Positions 51,201-62,172 of a stretch of DNA of 64,000 nucleotides are shown piece after piece (the first letter of the stretch is position 1; every line of letters begins with the position of its first letter). A model generated the notes under the pieces. The model saw nothing but the letters and a program-made list of their open reading frames with translations. It searched no databases and was not told the DNA's origin. This DNA comes from an uncultured Bacteroidaceae bacterium. Its GTDB lineage: Bacteria > Bacteroidota > Bacteroidia > Bacteroidales > Bacteroidaceae. The translations under genes were made by a program, and so were the position numbers. Where the stretch lies: the NCBI GenBank assembly GCA_905234605.1, contig CAJOIE010000010.1, positions 82,458 through 146,457 on the forward strand. The letters are read 5' to 3'.

Positions 51201-51627
51201 CGTCGCCTATCTTGAGTGCACGTCCGAGATAGGCCTGCATGTCGGCCACGGAGGTGCCGTCGTGCCCGCTCTGTGCCGTGTGAGGGTCGGAGAGCATGAG
51301 CACGGTGAAGTAGTGACCCACGGTGAAGGTGAAGGCGTAGGCCTTGCCCTGGTGGTAGAACACCACACGCTCGCCATCGCTCACGGTGAGTGTCCGCGGG
51401 TCGGGCACCACGGCCGAGGGGCTCACGGCAGTGCCGTCGACGGTGACGCTCACGGCGGCGAGAGAGTAGGTGCCGCTGTCAGTGAGTGGCAGCTGCATCA
51501 GCGTGGAGCCGTCGGTCATCTGGGCGACGGCCACATCGGCCTGCGCAGGCAGCGACAGGAGCATCTGCGCTACGCTGCCTACAGGCATGCTGAGGAGAGT
51601 GATTATGGCAGGGACGATGGCTTTCAT
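48202..51627 (-). CDS. Secreted calcineurin-like metallophosphoesterase with C-terminal beta modules
   Basis: An 1141-residue secreted protein; MKAIVPAIITLLSMPVGSVA is the signal. The metallophosphoesterase core has all metal-binding motifs in order: LMLSDPHTA (Asp114, His116), AISLGDMDQD, TICGNHDL, FTQHYPLL and HFSGHTHSY. Several beta-sandwich modules follow from about 480 to the end, and the tail DLGGRRVAVPARHGIYIAG then RRKVVVK matches that of the PL11 lyase. The substrate is unknown; a phosphodiester or phosphomonoester of the cell envelope or diet is possible. It heads the pectin gene set on the same strand, but co-regulation with PL11 is inferred from position only (62 bases apart). Confidence 0.88.
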   Translation of the reverse strand: MKAIVPAIITLLSMPVGSVAQMLLSLPAQADVAVAQMTDGSTLMQLPLTDSGTYSLAAVSVTVDGTAVSPSAVVPDPRTLTVSDGERVVFYHQGKAYAFTFTVGHYFTVLMLSDPHTAQSGHDGTSVADMQAYLGRALKIGDADGPHFSFAALPGYVPRVELAISLGDMDQDSEKSGSNFRSAHQPLLDAGIPFITICGNHDLVPDYWTGNSPDKGLTYGWNDGGSYCNDVARGIVEDYCSQAVTLAGGNITDYQQITDGSSRTQAKPFTFKYKGVRFYCGQTYWFQKPYTKPSLFTAATYYAPDGVVDAFETFVRAHADEPSVFTQHYPLLAGSDCDRWWLDQNDVGLYIKTTDSSAYGTDLDLGAYNSDSNAQAYALKKKNRYADIMLLTKNPVHFSGHTHSYAQNTFRGITDYTVAATGRSNGGLAGGYLVLCKQGTGVVEVQRVHFSETNHSGYHDTSCPTLAPTATGIDGGKLALLCQGVEHLDATTFASDLTAARSAATADAVSQALARIANTLATYVADHGGSNVDVTPLLGLNTDFESTESDALTTNNNVHPQTGWTLHVVSHTNADNTQYIHLRQRTDDGAPTAHSIYLRAKWQAYTCTDQALRQAMLPAGTYTLKLRIKHAGTLTDNLCYYELNGRRTTIASTTAWALRTYNLTLTEPTLLTLSLGFTGGVGTTESAVSADDITLVCKSITQADTDPDMTGLIVNATFSQGYTGEASGSRVQIPDGWTFVHELDGWRDCFVDASAGVFNAWAGTITRAELMQTVGGLPSGNYRLTADVKTDQPAAASRIALYGYGDTGSIGRSEEAGAAADGGFATYSCAFSVASGAATIGIRSDRGYYQVKNLKLEYLGADGADEVAASRLRQDYYWGGARAATFDATATSYAAARGVVLYPLVDNQLITATSATQLAQQHNVIVDGQCASLRISDGTPITIADSFHAAQATYTREESGTWHTLCLPFQVQSDEGCGVCAIAEESGDKVLLTLMRSAEAYTPAIITTPDGSSFTIEATDVDICTPPTPGIATEPATPWTAIGNTSEAAITASAGAYQLVQGQLVAATTDITVPPYRAVFRRTDAGAGSYTLSTDISTGISPAEGTITHVTTVLHDLGGRRVAVPARHGIYIAGRRKVVVK

Positions 51628-51653
51628 GGCGATGTGTGTGTGATGGCGTGTGC

Positions 51654-51809
51654 CTACAGTTCGTCGGGCGAGAGCTCGACCACCTTGCCGCCGCGTGCCA
51701 CCACGAGGGTGGCCTTGAAGAGGCGTGAGCGCTCCACCAACCGTTGCTGCGCCAACCGTATGCCGCAGTCTATCTTATGCTGCATCTCGAGAATATCCTT
51801 GTCGTTCAT
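51654..51809 (-). CDS. Small partner gene coupled to the zeta toxin
   Basis: A 51-residue protein (MNDKDILEMQHKIDCGIRLA ... GGKVVELSPDEL). Its ATG overlaps the zeta-toxin stop by ATGA at 51806-51809, so translation is coupled. Short proteins of this kind (charged helix with IDxGxRLAQxxL, then a strand ending in PDEL) accompany zeta-type kinases in Bacteroidota. It may be an antitoxin, although it lies downstream of the toxin, the reverse of the classical epsilon-zeta order; the role is not proven. Confidence 0.75.
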   Translation of the reverse strand: MNDKDILEMQHKIDCGIRLAQQRLVERSRLFKATLVVARGGKVVELSPDEL

Positions 51810-52414
51810 GCGGTGGCGGTGTTGGTGGTTAACGTCTTGGTGGCAGCCGTGGCACGGTCGTGCAGCAGCCGGTAGCGGTCTGTGTCCACGACATCGGCGC
51901 GCCCGTCGCGCCAGCCGCAGGCCACCTTCACGGCAGGGCAGTAGGAGTTGTCGTATAGGACCCAGTAGTCCACCACGGGCATGTAGAGCCCGAAGAGGTT
52001 GTTCAGCCCTGCATCGTAGCGGCGCAGGACCACGTCGGTGGGAATGTTGTGCCCGCCCTGGCTCACGCGCTTTGCCACACGGGCTACAGCCTGCTCGGGA
52101 GTGGATAGCGCGAAGAACAGCAGCGTGACGAAGTAGCCGCGCTTCTGTGCGCGCCGTATGAGGTTCACGTAGGAGCGCGTGGCCAGCGTGGTCTCGAAGG
52201 CGAAGGTCTCGCCCTCCTTGAGCAGGTGCAGGATGCGGTCTATCATCAGGCGTCCCGCCTGTATGGCTACTCCCTCGGGATTGAACGGCGAGAGGCCTTT
52301 GGCTATCTCGTCGGCGTTGACGAACTCGCGGCAGCCGAGCATCTCGGGCAGGACGGTGAACGAGGCCGTGGTCTTGCCCGCCCCGTTGCAGCCGGCAATG
52401 ATGTAGAGGTTCAT
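51806..52414 (-). CDS. Zeta-toxin family kinase
   Basis: A 202-residue P-loop kinase: MNLYIIAGCNGAGKTTASFT has the Walker A motif at residues 8-16, and REFVNADEIAKGLSPFN plus FAFETTLATRSYVNLIRRA are typical zeta-toxin substrate and catalytic segments. Zeta toxins phosphorylate UDP-N-acetylglucosamine and so block cell-wall synthesis; some Bacteroidota members may have other substrates. A -7 box at 52483-52490 would give a leader of about 60 bases. The 51-residue partner is translationally coupled at the 3' end. Confidence 0.88.
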   Translation of the reverse strand: MNLYIIAGCNGAGKTTASFTVLPEMLGCREFVNADEIAKGLSPFNPEGVAIQAGRLMIDRILHLLKEGETFAFETTLATRSYVNLIRRAQKRGYFVTLLFFALSTPEQAVARVAKRVSQGGHNIPTDVVLRRYDAGLNNLFGLYMPVVDYWVLYDNSYCPAVKVACGWRDGRADVVDTDRYRLLHDRATAATKTLTTNTATA

Positions 52415-52482
52415 ACCTTATTATATATAGTGGGGTGACATAGGAGCACGCAGCCGGATAGCCTCGCCCCTATCTCTGCCCG

Positions 52483-52490
52483 CAAAGGTA
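52483..52490 (-). promoter_or_regulatory. -7 box of the zeta-toxin operon
   Basis: The minus strand reads TACCTTTG, followed by C, matching TAnnTTTG; no well-spaced -33 box. Confidence 0.5.
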
Positions 52491-52630
52491 GCTCTTATTC
52501 TCCACACGGCAGCAAGCGGCCGACCACTCTTCACACAAACAGCGAGGCCCTGCTTCACAGCAGAGCCCCGCCCAAAACGTTATTAACTTATTACATCCTT
52601 GCAGCACGGAGCTGCAAGATGCTCCTTTGG

Positions 52631-52673
52631 CATCCGCGCGGCACGGGCGGTGTAGCGCCCGTGCCGGCGGATG
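52631..52673. repeat. 18-bp GC-rich hairpin with a single bulge
   Basis: CATCCGC then CGGCACGGGCG pairs with CGCCCGTGCCG then GCGGATG, leaving one bulged G and a GTGTAG loop. It lies between trmD and the zeta-toxin gene in about 690 bases without a gene; no T-run follows on either strand. The rest of 52415-52920 holds nothing else recognisable. Confidence 0.8.
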
Positions 52674-52920
52674 GCACATGCTTGCCTGAGTGGTGCGCCT
52701 GGGCGCTTATTTGTCCCAGTCGTCCCATACCGCGGTGCCTAACGGCATTGCCAACCTTGTTGCCAACCATAGCCAAATGTATGCGCACGCGAGTGCTATG
52801 ATTGGGCGAGGATGGTAGTTGTCACCTCAAAATCGGCGCAAATGTAAGCATATGGATGCAATTCACCCCCCCCGCACCGTTAAACTAAGTTAATAGCACT
52901 AAGATTGTTGCGTGGAGGGT

Positions 52921-52964
52921 GAAAAAAGGCCCTCATGGAGCAAAATGCTTGTTCCATGAGGGCC
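52921..52964 (-). terminator. Terminator of the trmD transcript
   Basis: A perfect 12-pair stem, GGCCCTCATGGA (52928-52939) with TCCATGAGGGCC (52953-52964). On the minus strand it is followed by six T, so it ends transcription coming from trmD. Confidence 0.88.
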
Positions 52965-53101
52965 GTTCTCTTGTGTTCGCTTCGGGCGAACCTATGCCTG
53001 TACCTGATGGTCTCAAGTGCCGGTCCTTGCTGTTACAGTGTCACCTGCACAAACGGGGCTTAGGCATAGGGTGGGGCAGCAGTGTGCGGCGCATGCGCTT
53101 G

Positions 53102-53782
53102 TCACTGTCCTTGCAGCAGGTCGGGGCGGAGGCGGCGTGTGCGCTCGAGGCTTGCTGCCAGCTCCCACTCTTTGATGCGTGCCTCGTGGCCAGAGAGGAG
53201 CACGTCGGGCACGCGCCATCCGCGGTAGTCGGCCGGACGGGTGTATACGGGGGCAGCGAGGAGGTTGTCCTGGAAGGAGTCGGAGAGTGCGCTCTGCTCG
53301 TCGCCTATCGCGCCAGGTATGATGCGCACGATGGCGTCGGCCATGACGGCAGCTGCGAGCTCGCCGCCGGTGAGCACATAGTCGCCTATGCTCACCTCTT
53401 TGGTGATGAGGTGCTCGCGTATGCGGTAGTCGATGCCTTTGTAGTGGCCGCAGAGTATGATGATGTTCTCGCAGAGCGAGAGTTCGTTGGCCATGGGCTG
53501 GCTGAACTGTTCGCCGTCGGGTGTGGTGAAGATGACGTGGTCGTAGTGGCGCTGGGCGAGCAGTGTGCTGATGCAGCGGTCGATGGGCTCGCACTGCATG
53601 ACCATGCCTGCGAAGCCGCCGTAGGGGTAGTCGTCGACGCGGCGGTCGCGGCGCACGGCCCAGTCGCGCAGGTTGTGGAGGTGTATCTCGCAGAGGCCCT
53701 TGCGCTGGGCGCGGCCAAGTATGCTCTCCTGCAGGAAGCCCTCAATGAGCTGGGGTATGACGGTGATGATGTCGATGCGCAT
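53102..53782 (-). CDS. trmD: tRNA (guanine-N1-)-methyltransferase
   Basis: A 226-residue SPOUT methyltransferase that methylates G37 of tRNAs, preventing frameshifting. It starts [16 protein letters not shown] at 53782, the family N-terminus; the 24 extra codons in the longer frame are not conserved. Trefoil-knot and active-site motifs are [14 protein letters not shown] near 54-67, [18 protein letters not shown] near 110, and [14 protein letters not shown] near 132, followed by [15 protein letters not shown] terminator lies about 140 bases downstream, and the SNF2 helicase gene lies upstream on the same strand. Confidence 0.95.
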   Translation of the reverse strand: MRIDIITVIPQLIEGFLQESILGRAQRKGLCEIHLHNLRDWAVRRDRRVDDYPYGGFAGMVMQCEPIDRCISTLLAQRHYDHVIFTTPDGEQFSQPMANELSLCENIIILCGHYKGIDYRIREHLITKEVSIGDYVLTGGELAAAVMADAIVRIIPGAIGDEQSALSDSFQDNLLAAPVYTRPADYRGWRVPDVLLSGHEARIKEWELAASLERTRRLRPDLLQGQ

Positions 53783-53863
53783 GCTTTTGGGGGTGAGGTT
53801 GTTATAGAGAGGGTTACGGTAGTTATAGTAGTGAGCCAGTGGCGGGGCTGCCAATGTCTCTGC

Positions 53864-56800
53864 CTACCACTGGTTGGAGAGCAGCGCGAGCATGTCGGTG
53901 GCGGTGAGGCGGTGTGCACGGTCGGCACCGGCGAGCAGTGAGTCGGATAGTGCGCGTTTGCTCTCGTGCAGGCGGAGTATCTTCTCCTCGATGGTGTGGT
54001 GGCTGATGAGGTGGTACACGGTGACGGCTTGCTGCTGGCCTATGCGGTAGGCGCGGTCGGTGGCTTGCTGCTCGATGGCGGGGTTCCACCATGGGTCGAG
54101 GTGTATGACGTAGTTGGCTGCGGTGAGGTTGAGGCCTACGCCGCCGGCCTTGAGGCTTATGAGGAAGACGGGGGCGCGGTGGTTCTGGAAGTCGGCCACG
54201 AGCTGCTCGCGTCTGCTGCTGCTAGCCTGGCCGTCGAGATAGAGGTAGGCTATGGCGGCGTCGTCGAGTGCCTTGGCCGCGAGTTGGAGGAATGAGGTGA
54301 ACTGTGAGAACACGAGCACGCTGTGACCTCCGTCGACCACTTGTCCGGCCAGCTCGAGGAAGGTGCTGACTTTGCTTGAGCCTGCTGTCCATGTGTGGTC
54401 GATGAGCTCTGGGGCGCATGCTGCCCTGCGCAGTCGTGTGAGCTCGGCCAGGGTGTTGATGTTGAGTTGTCGGGCTTCGTCGTTGAAGCGTTGTTCGGCC
54501 TCGCGGCGTATGACTTCGTAGAAGGCCATCTCGTCGTCGGTGAGCTCCACCTGTATGTTTATCTCGGTCTTCGCGGGCAGCTCGGTGACCACGGCCTGCT
54601 TGGTGCGTCGCAGCATGAACGGTGCCACGAGTGCTTGCAGCTGTTCCTGCCGCTCGCTGTCGCCGGCCACCTCGATGGGGTTTATGTACTTCTGTGCGAA
54701 CTGCTCGTAGGTGCCGAGCAGGCCTGGGTTGATGAACTGGAACAGGTTCCAGAGTTCTCCCAGGTGGTTCTGCACTGGTGTGCCGGTGAGTATGAGGCGT
54801 GCCTTGGCATTGAGCTGCATGCATGCTGCTGATGTCTTGGTGCCGCGGTTCTTGATGGTGTGGGCCTCGTCGAGGCACACCACGTTCCACTCCTTGGCGG
54901 CCATGATGTCGGCCGTGGGCACCATGAGGCCGTAGGTGGCGAGCACCACGTCGCCGGCCTTGGCCATGCGCACGGCTTCGGCGCGGTCGGCCTGCTCGCC
55001 GAGGGTCACGGTGTGGAGTGTCGGCGCAAAGCGGGCCAGCTCGTTGCGCCAGCCTGGCAGCACGCTTGCCGGTGCCACCACGAGCGATGCTCCGCCGGCG
55101 GCTTTCTCGAGCAGGAAGGCTATTGTCTGCACGGTCTTGCCCAGGCCCATGTCGTCGGCCAGGCAGGCTCCTGCTCCCCACGAGGCGAGGCGCACGAGCC
55201 AGCGGTAGCCTTCGGCCTGATAGGGTCGCAGGGTGGCTTGCAGTGCCTCGGGCACCTGTGCTTCCAGACGGTCGGCCTCGAGCATGCGCTGCTGCAGGTC
55301 GCGCAGCTGCTGCTCGTGGTGTATGCTGACCTCGCCATTGACGAGCTCGCCGAGCAGTCCCGACTGCAGGGCCGACACCATGGGGCGGTTGTTCTGCATC
55401 GTGGTGAGGCTTTCCACGGCGTCGAGCTGCCGGCGCAGACGCTCGGAGAGCCAGAGGTAGTCGCCTGCGGCGAGCTGCACGTAGCCGCCGTGGCTGCCGG
55501 CCAGTGCGGCGAGCAGTTGCTGTGCGGTGAGGATGGAGTTGTCGTTGAGGCGCACCTGTCCTTCCACCTCAAACCAGCGGCCGCGCGGTGTGAGCGACAG
55601 CTGCCATCCGCCGGCGGGGGCGCGGCGCATGCGCAGTCGCTCGCCCTCGGGCCATTCCACGGTGCAGCTGTCGGGGTGCTGGTTGGCATAGGCCAGCAGG
55701 TCGAGCACCTGGGGTGTGGTGAGGTGTGCGCTGAGGCTTGTGCTGAAAGCTATGTCGTGGTCCAGGCAGTAGGCTGTCAGTTCTTGCAGGTGGGCTGCCT
55801 CGCCCTCCATGTCGCGCTCGATGCGCACACGTGAGCGTGTGGCGGTCTGGTCGATGATGGTGCGCTCGCCCTGTGCCGGTGTCACCACCATGTGGCCGCC
55901 AAGGAGCGGGCGCACGAGCAGGTAGACGTCGAAGAGTGTCTGCGACGTGGGGTCGGGGGTGATGCGCATGAGCAGCGTTGTCTGCGGCTCCAGTGTCTGT
56001 AGTTCCTGCTCTGCGGGCAGGAGGTCGGAGTGTATGTCGACGATGCCTTGCACCAGCGTGAGTGCCTGTTGCAGCCTCTCCTCGGCCCGCGGGGGGAAGT
56101 CGCTCACGGAGAGCAGTTGCTGTAGCACCTCGCGGGCGTGCCGGCTCATGGGGTAGTAGATGTAGTGCTGGCCATCGGCCTTGTGGTAGACATTGGTGGG
56201 TGAGAGCAGGTCGCGGTAGGCTATGTTGCTCTGCACGTGGAAGCCGTCAGTGTTCCGCTCTACTATCACGTAGGGCTCCTGACGCTCTATCACGACGCGG
56301 CGGTATGGCGTCTGCTCGCCGGTGTACACGCGGTCGGTGCCGGCCAGATGGGGCAGTATCAGGCCGAGGGTGAGGCGTGAGGCCTGGTGGTAGCGCACGT
56401 CGGCCACTATGGCCTGGTCTGTGCGGTCCATGAATGGCTCGGTTCCGCTTATGAAGCGGTTCCACGGCAGCTGCTTGCCGCTGCCCCAGCGGCCGTCCTT
56501 CAGGCGGTTCTGCTCGCGTATGTCGATGCTCTCGCCGTCGCTCATGATGATGTACATCACGCGGTGCTCCGCGACGGAGTCGCCGCCGAGCCTCTGTGTC
56601 TCGGCGGCTATGAGGCGGTCCACCATCTGCTCCCACGGCTCCTTGACGTGGGCGAATGCCGAGATGGGCTTTGCGCCGAAGGCTGCTGCCAGCTGCTTCT
56701 TCTCGCCTTTGGTCATGGTGATGTAGGCCTGTGCCTCATGGCGGAGGAAGGCGGAGCAGGGCTGGAACACGTCGGGCTGGATGGGCATTCCGCTGAGGCT

Positions 56801-57895
56801 GGCTCCGAGGAACTGTGCCATGCGTTGCTGTAGCACATACTCTTTGTCGGCAAAGGCGATGGGCGAGAGCAGGGTGGTGAGCATGTCCATGTCCACGCGC
56901 TGGTGTGTGTGGGCGAGGGTGTCGGCCAGCAGGGCGGCGGCACCGGTGGAACGCAGGCGTTGCTGCCGCACGTAGGTGGCGAATGCTGCCAGCTGTCGGC
57001 GTGTGTCGGGGCGATGGCTTGTCCATAGTGCAATGACCCAGTAGAAGGCCGCTATGCCGTCGCCGATGTATGTGGCAGCGGCGGCGGAGCCGCGGGCTGT
57101 GGCCTGCGAGCGTGCCTGCGTGGCCTCGGCCATCACCTTGAGGGCCAGTTCGGCCTTGCCTTGTGTCACGGCGTGTACGCCCTTGAGCAGCAGGTCGTAG
57201 TAGTTGAGGCGTATGCCTGTGGGTGGCTGGTAGGTGCCCATGCAGACATAGTCGTAGTAGGCCATGAGGGAGCGCAGCTGCCGTATGTCGGGGTCTGAGG
57301 CGTCGAGCTTGCGGAGGCTCATCTGCCGGCGCATGATGCCCACGGTGTCTACGTAGTCCATGCGCATCCATCGCGTTATGACGGCCGTGGCAAAGGCGGC
57401 GAAGTCGTTGTCGCGTATCATGGAGATGAGCGTGCTGTAGCGCACGTCGTGGGCCAGCCCCACCATGTAGGGCGGCATGGCCGAGGAGAACACCATGGGC
57501 TGTGCCGGCTCCCCGGCGTGGAGCCGGAGGATGGCCTTGCGCAGGTCGGCAAACTCGGGGTAGCGTGTCAGCGGCCATGTGGCCAGCTCGTGGAGCCACT
57601 CGGGGTGGGCCGTGAGCACGTAGGTCATCACGTCGCCGTAGTGGCGCGGACGTATGTGCTCATGTCCGGGGGCGAAGTGGGTGGCGGCTTCTGCCACGAC
57701 GATGTCGGCGCGCACCAGCTCGGCCGTGAGCAGCGGCAGCTCGCCCATCATGCACTCGCCGTGCACGCTGAGCTGCAGCTTGTCGTCGTCGCTCATGTCG
57801 CCGCCGACGAAGGCATACATGCATGCCAGCTTCTGCGCGGCAGGCTTGAGGGTGGACAGCAATTGGTGTAGGGGTATGAGCATTGTGTGCGTCAT
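53864..57895 (-). CDS. Large SNF2-family DEAD/DEAH helicase
   Basis: A 1343-residue protein. The C-terminal 480 residues are a complete SNF2 motor: CLADDMGLGKTVQTIAFLLE near 905-925, LVVAPASVLPGWRNE, VVCLDEAHTIKNRGT near 1005, LTGTPVQNHLGELWNLFQFI, HSVLVFSQFTSFLQ, ISLKAGGVGLNLTAANYVIH and the final DRAYRIGQQQAV. The first 870 residues are Bacteroidota-specific helical and beta sequence of unknown function (AEGYRWLVRLASWGAG marks entry to the motor). Bacterial SNF2 proteins of this form move along double-stranded DNA and are linked to transcription recycling or repair. It is upstream of trmD, 81 bases away, and divergent from ligA. Confidence 0.9.
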   Translation of the reverse strand: MTHTMLIPLHQLLSTLKPAAQKLACMYAFVGGDMSDDDKLQLSVHGECMMGELPLLTAELVRADIVVAEAATHFAPGHEHIRPRHYGDVMTYVLTAHPEWLHELATWPLTRYPEFADLRKAILRLHAGEPAQPMVFSSAMPPYMVGLAHDVRYSTLISMIRDNDFAAFATAVITRWMRMDYVDTVGIMRRQMSLRKLDASDPDIRQLRSLMAYYDYVCMGTYQPPTGIRLNYYDLLLKGVHAVTQGKAELALKVMAEATQARSQATARGSAAAATYIGDGIAAFYWVIALWTSHRPDTRRQLAAFATYVRQQRLRSTGAAALLADTLAHTHQRVDMDMLTTLLSPIAFADKEYVLQQRMAQFLGASLSGMPIQPDVFQPCSAFLRHEAQAYITMTKGEKKQLAAAFGAKPISAFAHVKEPWEQMVDRLIAAETQRLGGDSVAEHRVMYIIMSDGESIDIREQNRLKDGRWGSGKQLPWNRFISGTEPFMDRTDQAIVADVRYHQASRLTLGLILPHLAGTDRVYTGEQTPYRRVVIERQEPYVIVERNTDGFHVQSNIAYRDLLSPTNVYHKADGQHYIYYPMSRHAREVLQQLLSVSDFPPRAEERLQQALTLVQGIVDIHSDLLPAEQELQTLEPQTTLLMRITPDPTSQTLFDVYLLVRPLLGGHMVVTPAQGERTIIDQTATRSRVRIERDMEGEAAHLQELTAYCLDHDIAFSTSLSAHLTTPQVLDLLAYANQHPDSCTVEWPEGERLRMRRAPAGGWQLSLTPRGRWFEVEGQVRLNDNSILTAQQLLAALAGSHGGYVQLAAGDYLWLSERLRRQLDAVESLTTMQNNRPMVSALQSGLLGELVNGEVSIHHEQQLRDLQQRMLEADRLEAQVPEALQATLRPYQAEGYRWLVRLASWGAGACLADDMGLGKTVQTIAFLLEKAAGGASLVVAPASVLPGWRNELARFAPTLHTVTLGEQADRAEAVRMAKAGDVVLATYGLMVPTADIMAAKEWNVVCLDEAHTIKNRGTKTSAACMQLNAKARLILTGTPVQNHLGELWNLFQFINPGLLGTYEQFAQKYINPIEVAGDSERQEQLQALVAPFMLRRTKQAVVTELPAKTEINIQVELTDDEMAFYEVIRREAEQRFNDEARQLNINTLAELTRLRRAACAPELIDHTWTAGSSKVSTFLELAGQVVDGGHSVLVFSQFTSFLQLAAKALDDAAIAYLYLDGQASSSRREQLVADFQNHRAPVFLISLKAGGVGLNLTAANYVIHLDPWWNPAIEQQATDRAYRIGQQQAVTVYHLISHHTIEEKILRLHESKRALSDSLLAGADRAHRLTATDMLALLSNQW

Positions 57896-57911
57896 GGTTT
57901 TGAAAACGCCG

Positions 57912-57919
57912 CAAATGTA
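57912..57919 (-). promoter_or_regulatory. -7 box of the SNF2 helicase gene
   Basis: The minus strand reads TACATTTG followed by C, 16 bases ahead of the helicase ATG. Confidence 0.6.
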
Positions 57920-58003
57920 GCACTTTTTCCGTTAACTGCCAATGGCCTTGTGCGCCTCACTTGCCTGTGTGGCGGATATTGTGTGTGCTGCACGGCACGA
58001 AAA

Positions 58004-58090
58004 CACCCTGCACCCTCATGTCCGTGAGGGTGCAGGGTGGTGCTGGCACACGGTGCATGGTGGCGGCTGTCACCCTGCATGGTGTATGGT
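58004..58090. repeat. Palindromic CACCCTGCA repeat cluster with perfect 15-bp hairpin
   Basis: CACCCTGCACCCTCA at 58004-58018 and TGAGGGTGCAGGGTG at 58025-58039 form a perfect 15-bp stem with a 6-base loop; CACGGTGCATGGTG and CACCCTGCATGGTG follow to about 58085. It is the same repeat family as at 44659-44742, here between two divergent genes, where a terminator is not expected. Confidence 0.8.
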
Positions 58091-58235
58091 GCCTGTCTGC
58101 GGGTGCTGGCGTAGCTCCTCTATGAGGCGCAGTGCCTCCTGGTACGCCTCCGTCTCGTGGCGCAAGTGCAGTGCAAAAGGCGCGACGAGCTGGCAGAAAG
58201 GTGCGGAAGGTTGAAGGTGGAAAGGTGAAAGTCGC

Positions 58236-58243
58236 TACTTTTG
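58236..58243 (+). promoter_or_regulatory. -7 box of ligA with an adjacent inverted repeat
   Basis: TACTTTTG matches TAnnTTTG. Immediately after it, GTGAGTG/CACTCAC arms (58243-58258) form an operator-like inverted repeat over the probable transcript start. Confidence 0.5.
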
Positions 58244-58246
58244 TGA

Positions 58247-61567
<3,321 letters not shown>

Positions 61568-61569
61568 AC

Positions 61570-62157
61570 TTACATATCAATCATGGCTCCCACGGTCAGG
61601 CCAAAGCCTCCGGCACTGAAGCCTGCTGTCCGGCTGGCACCTCGGAAACGTGCATCTTGACTTAGGGTGATGGCATAGTGGGGCGTGAGGGTGATGTTCA
61701 CGTTTGGGCTCACAGGGACTGCCACCCTCAGGCCAATGGCTGCGGTAGAAGCCATTGCCGAGGCTGCATAGCTCTTGCTGCCTTCGCCGCCCTGCTCTGT
61801 CAGCATGTGGATGGCAAGTGATGCCTGTGGCGTGAGGGTGGCAATACGCCACGCGCTTACCACGTAGCCATAGCGCAAGGCAATGGAGTGTTGCTTGTAG
61901 GTCATCGTGGAGAGCCACACACCAGTGTCGTCATACCAATGCACCTGGGCAGAGCTTTGCAGGCCAATGGTGAGCTGTAGCTCAGCCTCGTGCTGCTTGT
62001 ATGAACCTCCGCCAGTGAGTGCTATGCCGCAAAGAGAGCGCAGCGTGTAGCCGATGCCTAAGTGCGTATGCACGGTCTGCGGTGCAGGCTGCCTGCGTGG
62101 TCCAGCCACGAGTGTGAGCGAGAGCGTGAGGGCAAGTAGGGTTAATGATGTTCTCAT
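61570..62157 (-). CDS. Small outer-membrane beta-barrel-like protein
   Basis: A 195-residue protein with a Sec signal (MRTSLTLLALTLSLTLVAG). The mature sequence alternates polar and hydrophobic residues in about eight strands (HLGIGYTLRSLCGIALTG, AELQLTIGLQSSAQVHWYD, SIALRYGYVVSAWRI) and ends GFGLTVGAMIDM, as small outer-membrane beta-barrels do. I do not recognise a specific family. It lies between the secreted repeat protein (15 bases upstream) and the BACON lipoprotein (2 bases downstream) on the same strand, so the three form an envelope-protein operon. Confidence 0.7.
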   Translation of the reverse strand: MRTSLTLLALTLSLTLVAGPRRQPAPQTVHTHLGIGYTLRSLCGIALTGGGSYKQHEAELQLTIGLQSSAQVHWYDDTGVWLSTMTYKQHSIALRYGYVVSAWRIATLTPQASLAIHMLTEQGGEGSKSYAASAMASTAAIGLRVAVPVSPNVNITLTPHYAITLSQDARFRGASRTAGFSAGGFGLTVGAMIDM

Positions 62158-62172
62158 AGTCGTGCGATGGAG

